From Nitrospiraceae bacterium (GTDB lineage Bacteria; Nitrospirota; Thermodesulfovibrionia; Thermodesulfovibrionales; UBA9159): a DNA stretch of 9,934 bases. The notes below the pieces were generated by a model. That model was not told where the DNA came from. It saw only the letters and a program-made list of their open reading frames with translations, and made no database searches. The translations under genes were made by a program, and so were the position numbers. The DNA lies in the NCBI GenBank assembly GCA_003453735.1, contig DMNE01000385.1:2739-12672 (forward strand), given 5' to 3'. Within the stretch, counting starts at the first letter, position 1, and each line of letters begins with the position of its first letter. Below, one piece after another: positions 6,216 to 9,934 of this stretch.

Positions 6216-7715
6216 TCATGCGCAGTCGAAGAGCGCCATGAAGCCGAAATCCATGTGCAGCTGCATGTGGCAGTGGAAGAGCGAGAGGCCCGGCTGATTA
6301 GCGGTGAAGTCGACCTCCATCTCCTGATAGCCGCCCAGCATGGCAACGTCCTTCATAACGCCCGCGGTCGGCCTGCCCGCAGTCTTAGTCAGCTCGAAGG
6401 TGTGACGATGCAGGTGAATCGGATGGATGTCGTCGGTGGCGTTGCGCATGCGCAGCCGGTAGCGCTTGCCCTGGCGCAGGTGGAACATCGACTCCATCTT
6501 CTCCATTGAGAACGCCACGCCATTGATGGTCCATTCGTTGAAACCTTGAAGGGCAGCGTTGTTCTTGGTGAAGGTCATATCGATCACATCGTCCGGGGGC
6601 GGGACGGCAGTGTCGGGTTTTCCGAAGCGCGTGTAGTCCCAGCGGAAAGGCTTGGGCTTCAGCCATTTCGCCTTGCCGCGCTGCCCCGCGTATTCTATCA
6701 CAATGCCCATGCCCCGCTGGCGATCATCGTCATCAAGGTCGCCCATGACCCATATCCCCGGGTGATTCATCTCGACGATAGCGGACGCACGTTCCGCGGT
6801 GCCGATCCACAGAACCGGAACATTAATAGTCGTCGGTACCGGATTACCGTCGAGCGCCACGACCGTGAACGTGTGTCCTGGCAGTGCCAGGCTGCGGATC
6901 TCTGTGGCGCTGCCGTTCAGAACGTGAAACAGCACGCGCTCGCCTCGCTTGACTCTTATAGGCTCGCCGTGGCCGAGCATTCGGCCATTGATCGCAAAGA
7001 GGTCATAGCCCACTTCGTAGCCACGCGGCATACCTTTGGCGAGGGATGCGCGCATTGCTGACTCCCCTGCCTCCTCCAGCGCCTTGATGCGGGTCGCAGG
7101 GGCAAGGAAGTCCAGGGCCATCTCGCCGCCGCGGCTGAAAAACGGTTCGAACTCTTTAAGAGTCAGAAATACCTCACGGTCGTAGGCCCCGGGCTCGTGC
7201 CTCGGCTCAATGTAGACGGGTCCGACTTGGCCATTGTATTGCCCCTCGGTGAGGTCCGAGCCAGGGACGAGATGCGTATGGTAGAAGCGGAAGCCTGCAG
7301 GGCCGGGCATGAAGGCGATACGCCGCATGCCGCGTGCGGGGATGCAGGGCGTCCCCTCCTCAGCAGCTCCGTCCACATCCACTGGCACGGTCTGACCATG
7401 CCAATGCAACTGCTCCGGTGTATCGGTATCGTTATAGATGTCCACGACGACTCGCCGTCCTTCCTTCAAGCGCACCAGCGGACCTGGAAACTGGCCGTTG
7501 TATGTCTTGGTGGAGACGATCTTGTCAGGCGCAAGCTCGACAAGCCCCACGCCGATGTGGATGGTATAATCCGCAGCGCCTACCGGCGCCTGTGCCTCTG
7601 CCTGGGCGCTGGCAGGGCGATCCTGCGTCGCAGCCCGCGCAAGCACCGACATCCCGCCAGCAGTAGCCGCAAAACCACCAAGCTTCAGAAATTGCCGACG
7701 ATCAAGAAACATCAT
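6216..7715 (-). CDS. Tat-exported three-domain multicopper oxidase (laccase/CueO-type)
   Basis: Periplasmic enzyme that oxidises phenols or metal ions such as Cu(I) and reduces oxygen to water. The first 30 residues are a Tat signal: DRRQFLK at 5-11, a weakly hydrophobic stretch, then LARAA near 25-29. All four copper-binding motifs are present in order: HWHG (104-107), HTH (146-148), HPIHLH (431-436) and HCHMQLH (481-487), giving the full set for types 1, 2 and 3. At 499 residues with three cupredoxin domains it fits laccases and CueO. The type 1 axial position, five residues after H487, is F492 rather than Met. No methionine-rich insert like that of CueO is obvious, so cuprous oxidase activity is uncertain. 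AAGGAGG lies 5 bases before the first of two adjacent ATG codons. Its base composition is visibly richer in G+C than the flanks, hinting at acquisition. Divergent from chrA. The family call is firm; the substrate is unknown. Confidence 0.93.
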   Translation of the reverse strand: MMFLDRRQFLKLGGFAATAGGMSVLARAATQDRPASAQAEAQAPVGAADYTIHIGVGLVELAPDKIVSTKTYNGQFPGPLVRLKEGRRVVVDIYNDTDTPEQLHWHGQTVPVDVDGAAEEGTPCIPARGMRRIAFMPGPAGFRFYHTHLVPGSDLTEGQYNGQVGPVYIEPRHEPGAYDREVFLTLKEFEPFFSRGGEMALDFLAPATRIKALEEAGESAMRASLAKGMPRGYEVGYDLFAINGRMLGHGEPIRVKRGERVLFHVLNGSATEIRSLALPGHTFTVVALDGNPVPTTINVPVLWIGTAERASAIVEMNHPGIWVMGDLDDDDRQRGMGIVIEYAGQRGKAKWLKPKPFRWDYTRFGKPDTAVPPPDDVIDMTFTKNNAALQGFNEWTINGVAFSMEKMESMFHLRQGKRYRLRMRNATDDIHPIHLHRHTFELTKTAGRPTAGVMKDVAMLGGYQEMEVDFTANQPGLSLFHCHMQLHMDFGFMALFDCA

Positions 7716-7852
7716 TGTGTCCTCCTTTTCGATCCCGATCCAGTATCAGACAAGACAGCAAACCGGGAAGCGCATCTTCGGGCCGTGGCCACAACACCGG
7801 TGACACTTTCTGACAATCTAGCCAGAGCATCTGCTATGTTTTAAGCCTTCAT
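7712..7852 (-). pseudogene. Small upstream frame interrupted by TAA at codon 4, coupled to the oxidase
   Basis: From ATG at 7852, with GAGGAG 9 bases upstream, the frame reads Met-Lys-Ala, then TAA (7843-7841). It then stays open for 42 codons to a TGA that overlaps the oxidase ATG as ATGA. The downstream part looks coding: NIADALARLSESV, an alanine-rich amphipathic stretch, and a polar tail SDTGSGSKRRTQ. The last codons contain the oxidase ribosome site. A single change (for example CAA to TAA) would explain the break. Alternatives are a three-codon leader peptide, a later TTG start (7816), a sequencing error or chance. I recognise no family. Intact, it would make a 46-residue protein translated just ahead of the oxidase. 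Confidence 0.4.
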
Positions 7853-7873
7853 AATGGTGGTCTCCTCTGTTGT

Positions 7874-7885
7874 ATATGAACATAT
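7874..7885. promoter_or_regulatory. Operator-like palindrome at the oxidase promoter
   Basis: ATATGAACATAT is a perfect 5-2-5 inverted repeat that overlaps the end of the proposed -10 box and the transcription start. That is where a repressor would act. It does not resemble the CueR or CopY operator motifs I know. It is short and A+T-rich, so chance is possible. Confidence 0.3.
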
Positions 7886-7911
7886 GCTATCAGATTTGGC
7901 TAAAGTATCAA
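7884..7911 (-). promoter_or_regulatory. Candidate promoter of the oxidase transcript
   Basis: On the minus strand, TTGATA (7911-7906) and TAGCAT (7889-7884) are 16 bases apart. Transcription would start near 7877, about 25 bases before the ATG at 7852 and its GAGGAG ribosome site. The order promoter, ribosome site, ATG supports the interrupted frame being transcribed with the oxidase. Confidence 0.4.
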
Positions 7912-7935
7912 GTTGGAAGCAGTTGAATCTGAGAG

Positions 7936-7964
7936 TTGATTAATTGTTGCGTTTAATCTACTAT
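7936..7964 (+). promoter_or_regulatory. Candidate promoter for the chromate transporter gene
   Basis: TTGATT (7936-7941) and TACTAT (7959-7964) have an exact 17-base spacer, each matching four of six consensus positions. The leader to 8120 would be about 150 bases and includes the imperfect inverted repeat at 8065-8087. Placed back to back with the oxidase promoter, it gives a compact divergent control region. Confidence 0.35.
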
Positions 7965-8064
7965 TGAAAATATAAGTCATCCACATTAAAGCTTCTCAGA
8001 AGGGTCAACAATGAAGGGATTGCCTTTGATCCGGGGCCATTGGCGCACTGGCCAAGCGACGTCA

Positions 8065-8087
8065 TAATCTCCTATTACATAGGATTA
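8065..8087 (+). repeat. Imperfect inverted repeat ahead of chrA
   Basis: TAAT-CT-CCTAT and ATAGG-ATTA pair around TAC with a two-base bulge, giving nine base pairs. It lies 33 bases before the chrA ATG in the presumed leader. It may be an operator half-site pair or an mRNA hairpin. No T-run follows, so it is not a terminator. Confidence 0.3.
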
Positions 8088-8119
8088 CTCTGGGCAGCAT
8101 TTCTCATCCATTTGGGCAC

Positions 8120-9265
8120 ATGAATGCACGGAGCATAAATGTGAAGAATCAAGAGACTGGGGAAGGTTCTGTCGGTGAAGTGGCAAAACTTTTTCTCAAG
8201 CTGGGTACAATCGCCTTCGGTGGGCCGGCGGCGCATATCGCGATGATGCAAGATGAGGTTTGCCGTCGGCGGGGATGGGTAAGCGAAGAGCGCTTTCTGG
8301 ACCTTCTGGGAGCGGCCACCCTGATTCCGGGCCCGAGTTCGACTGAAATGGCTATTTATCTCGGGTACGAAAGGGCTGGATGGAAGGGACTCATTGCGGG
8401 TGGGGTTTGCTTCATCCTACCGGCAATGCTTATCGTGCTGGCGTTTGCATGGGCCTATGTCCAATACGGGACGATGCCTCAAGTCAAATGGCTTCTCTAT
8501 GGGATCAAGCCCGTTATTATTGCGATTATCGTTCAGGCCTTATGGAGGCTTCTCCAAACCGCGGGCAAAAGCCCGTTGCTGGCAGGTGTTGGGTTACTGA
8601 TCCTTGGTTTGTATCTTGCAGGATTCAGCGCTGTTGCGCTAATTTTTGGAAGTGGACTGCTGGTGATGGGGATTGAGAATGGATGGCAGAGCTGGCGTCA
8701 GAGCGGGAGCGGCGGTGGTGCAACGGTCCTGGTGCCATTCACCTTAATAACCCTATTCGTAACCTTCCTGAAAATTGGTTCAGTGGTCTTTGGTTCAGGC
8801 TATGTACTCCTGGCATTCTTGCGGAATGATTTCGTCAATAACCTGCGCTGGCTCACCGACCATCAAATTCTCGACGCTGTGGCAGTAGGACAGTTCACGC
8901 CGGGACCCGTGTTCACAACTGCCACATTTATCGGTTACGTCTTAGGGGGCACACCAGGGGCTATGCTGGCGACTGTGGGAATCTTCCTTCCCTCTTTTTT
9001 CTTCGCAGCCGCAGTTTTTCCCTTTGTTGGAATTCTGCGCAGCTCGCGCTGGGCCAGCGCATTTCTGGACGGGGTCAATGTGGGTGCGCTCGGCCTTATG
9101 GCCGGGATCACATTGCAGCTTGGACAGGCTGCGATAGTAGACTGGCCTACGTTGGCCCTGGCCCTGATTTCAGCCTTTGTCCTTTTTCGCTTTAAAATTA
9201 ACTCTGCGTGGATCGTATTGGCGGGAGGTATCGCTGGATTGGTTTATAGACTCTTTTCGCCTTAA
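8120..9265 (+). CDS. chrA: Chromate transporter ChrA (CHR family, two-domain form)
   Basis: Inner-membrane transporter of the CHR family; characterised members export chromate. The 381 residues hold two homologous halves. The first has FGGPAAHIAMM (33-43) and IPGPSSTEMAIYLGY (69-83). The second has FGSGYVLLAFL (224-234) and FTPGPVFTTATFIGY (259-273). This paired FGG/FGS and PGP pattern defines long-chain ChrA proteins. About ten hydrophobic segments are visible, and a glycine-serine linker near 195-200 separates the halves. Two starts are possible. ATG 8120 lacks a good ribosome site. GTG 8141 (codon 8) has CGGAG (8129-8133) 7 bases upstream and may be the true start. No chrB or other chr gene is in the window. 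Divergent from the copper oxidase. The family is certain; chromate as the physiological substrate is likely but not provable from sequence. Confidence 0.93.
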   Translation: MNARSINVKNQETGEGSVGEVAKLFLKLGTIAFGGPAAHIAMMQDEVCRRRGWVSEERFLDLLGAATLIPGPSSTEMAIYLGYERAGWKGLIAGGVCFILPAMLIVLAFAWAYVQYGTMPQVKWLLYGIKPVIIAIIVQALWRLLQTAGKSPLLAGVGLLILGLYLAGFSAVALIFGSGLLVMGIENGWQSWRQSGSGGGATVLVPFTLITLFVTFLKIGSVVFGSGYVLLAFLRNDFVNNLRWLTDHQILDAVAVGQFTPGPVFTTATFIGYVLGGTPGAMLATVGIFLPSFFFAAAVFPFVGILRSSRWASAFLDGVNVGALGLMAGITLQLGQAAIVDWPTLALALISAFVLFRFKINSAWIVLAGGIAGLVYRLFSP

Positions 9266-9482
9266 ACCTAGTGGCACTCTGCTTGCTTTATGGGGGTGCT
9301 TTCATAAGCACAAGATTACGCTTGCGCTTTTCCGAAAGAGATCAAAGAGGGCAGAGACCGTTATCGTTTGTTCCCTTGTTTAGTCCAGACGGATAAGATT
9401 CTCCTAAGAACTACCTCTTTCAACCCGTGATAATAACTCGCACGATCAAACCTTTATCCAGAGGCCTCTCACAGGTAGACTT
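9266..9482. other. Gap after chrA with a hairpin but no clear terminator
   Basis: GTGCTT (9296-9301) and AAGCAC (9306-9311) form a perfect 6-bp hairpin with a TCAT loop, 30 bases after the chrA stop. No T-run follows at once; the nearest is CTTTTCC about 15 bases on. It may end or protect the chrA message. Nothing else is recognised here. Confidence 0.35.
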
Positions 9483-9638
9483 TTGAATTGCGCGAGGATT
9501 CTCGCAGAATTAAACGCCGGGGCGAAACTCAATCCGCTTCAGATACGAGCGATCGCTGTAACTGACATGCAAGACATTGTTGTTGCTCAGATTATCCACA
9601 TTATTATGGAAATCGCTAAGGTTCTTTTCGAATGCTGA
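9483..9638 (+). CDS. Possible 51-residue protein or gene remnant
   Basis: The frame stays open from 9408 to TGA at 9636-9638. From TTG 9483 it reads LNCARILAELNAGAKLNPLQ, then IRAIAVTDMQDIVVAQ and a helix IIHIIMEIAKVLFE. The amino-acid mix looks natural and could form two helices. An ATG at 9567 would give only 23 residues. The ribosome site before TTG is weak (AGGTAG). I do not recognise a family, and it may be the end of a lost gene or chance. Nothing on the minus strand competes. Confidence 0.25.
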   Translation: MNCARILAELNAGAKLNPLQIRAIAVTDMQDIVVAQIIHIIMEIAKVLFEC

Positions 9639-9825
9639 AACGCATGGAGAGAATAACAAAACCATACAGACGACCACAATATTATTCGTTACCTTCCCAA
9701 AGACTGCATATTTGTCAAAGCTTCGGTTCCTTTTTACGCAAAGGTTACATATATACGTGTTTATTTGTCAGTTCCTGTTCTCTCTCGGGGATTATGGGAC
9801 TGATGAGGCTTTATCTTGGGTTCTC
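9639..9825. other. Non-coding stretch before the right-edge promoter
   Basis: No gene is supported. Overlapping plus-strand frames here are low-complexity, T-rich and lack ribosome sites. Confidence 0.4.
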
Positions 9826-9854
9826 TTGACAACAAAATGGGAATGGGTTAAAAT
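9826..9854 (+). promoter_or_regulatory. Strong sigma70-type promoter for a gene beyond the right edge
   Basis: TTGACA (9826-9831) is a perfect -35 box, and TAAAAT (9849-9854) a five-of-six -10 box, with an exact 17-base spacer. Transcription would begin near 9861. This is the best promoter in the window. Confidence 0.7.
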
Positions 9855-9898
9855 TGATATATAAAAACTATTTTATATGACAAGATAGGAAGCATTGT

Positions 9899-9934
9899 TC
9901 GAGGAGTGAAAACGCCTCGACAGGGAGACTAAAA
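9899..9934 (+). promoter_or_regulatory. Leader hairpin and probable ribosome site of the next gene
   Basis: TCGAGG (9899-9904) pairs perfectly with CCTCGA (9915-9920) in the transcribed leader. AGGGAG (9922-9927) follows at once, and the window ends 7 bases later, just where a start codon would be expected. The hairpin abuts the ribosome site and could affect translation. The gene itself lies outside the window. Confidence 0.45.

Noticed and set aside
6039..6509. Plus-strand 156-codon frame overlapping the oxidase 3' end
   Set aside because: It is mostly antisense to the oxidase, has no ribosome site and no recognisable domain.
6546..7844. Long plus-strand frames opposite the multicopper oxidase (6546-7061, 7197-7844)
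   Set aside because: They are antisense by-products of a G+C-rich gene. The minus-strand frame has all copper motifs and a Tat signal.
105..9311. Similar hairpins TGCTTCATAAGCA (105-117) and GTGCTTTCATAAGCAC (9296-9311) as a dispersed repeat
   Set aside because: The shared core is about a dozen bases with different flanks. Two copies are not enough to claim a repeat family.
1..9934. CRISPR array, tRNA, rRNA, transposase or phage genes
   Set aside because: I saw no regularly spaced repeats, no tRNA-like cloverleaf, no rRNA segment and no transposase or integrase motif in any frame read.

Overview
The window reads as bacterial chromosomal DNA of middling G+C with A+T-rich gaps. It carries six convincing protein genes, no rRNA or tRNA gene, no CRISPR array and no insertion sequence that I can see. 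Gene content (a soluble diadenylate-cyclase-domain protein, a conserved unknown protein resembling ones I associate with Geobacter-like Desulfobacterota, an orphan E1-like enzyme, a TetA-like efflux pump, a laccase-type oxidase and a ChrA transporter) suggests a soil or sediment Gram-negative. The Tat-exported oxidase also fits a Gram-negative. The lineage is an inference, not a read-out.

Layout, left to right, plus strand unless stated. 1-216: leader with a candidate sigma70 promoter and a nested hairpin. 217-1575: DisA_N (DAC) domain protein with intact DGA and GTRHRAA motifs behind a large N-terminal sensor-like region. 1576-1821: spacer with a perfect 13-bp inverted repeat that overlaps a 12-bp palindrome. 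1822-2592: conserved protein of unknown function. 2593-2960: gap ending in a TGATATAAT promoter only about 7 bases before the next start codon. 2961-4121: MFS drug/H+ antiporter. 4122-4735: non-coding gap. 4736-5470: HesA/MoeB/ThiF adenylyltransferase. 5471-6215: A+T-rich stretch with short hydrophobic reading frames, one of which (5788-5994) may be a gene. 6216-7715, minus strand: Tat-exported three-domain multicopper oxidase, noticeably G+C-richer than its surroundings. 7712-7852, minus strand: short coding-like frame broken by TAA at codon 4 and joined to the oxidase by an ATGA overlap. 7853-8119: divergent promoter region. 8120-9265: ChrA chromate transporter. 9266-9934: mostly non-coding, with a possible 51-codon frame and a strong promoter driving a leader that runs off the right edge.

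The left pair of genes would form a cyclic-nucleotide signalling locus (c-di-AMP or a related product) if the DAC domain is active. The right half looks like a metal/oxidative-stress block: a periplasmic copper oxidase and a chromate exporter divergently transcribed from one 400-base control region. The MFS and ThiF-like genes stand alone with their own signals. The best leads are the DAC-plus-unknown pair with its intergenic palindrome, the interrupted coupled frame ahead of the oxidase, the phenylalanine at the oxidase's type 1 axial position, and the apparently leaderless MFS mRNA.
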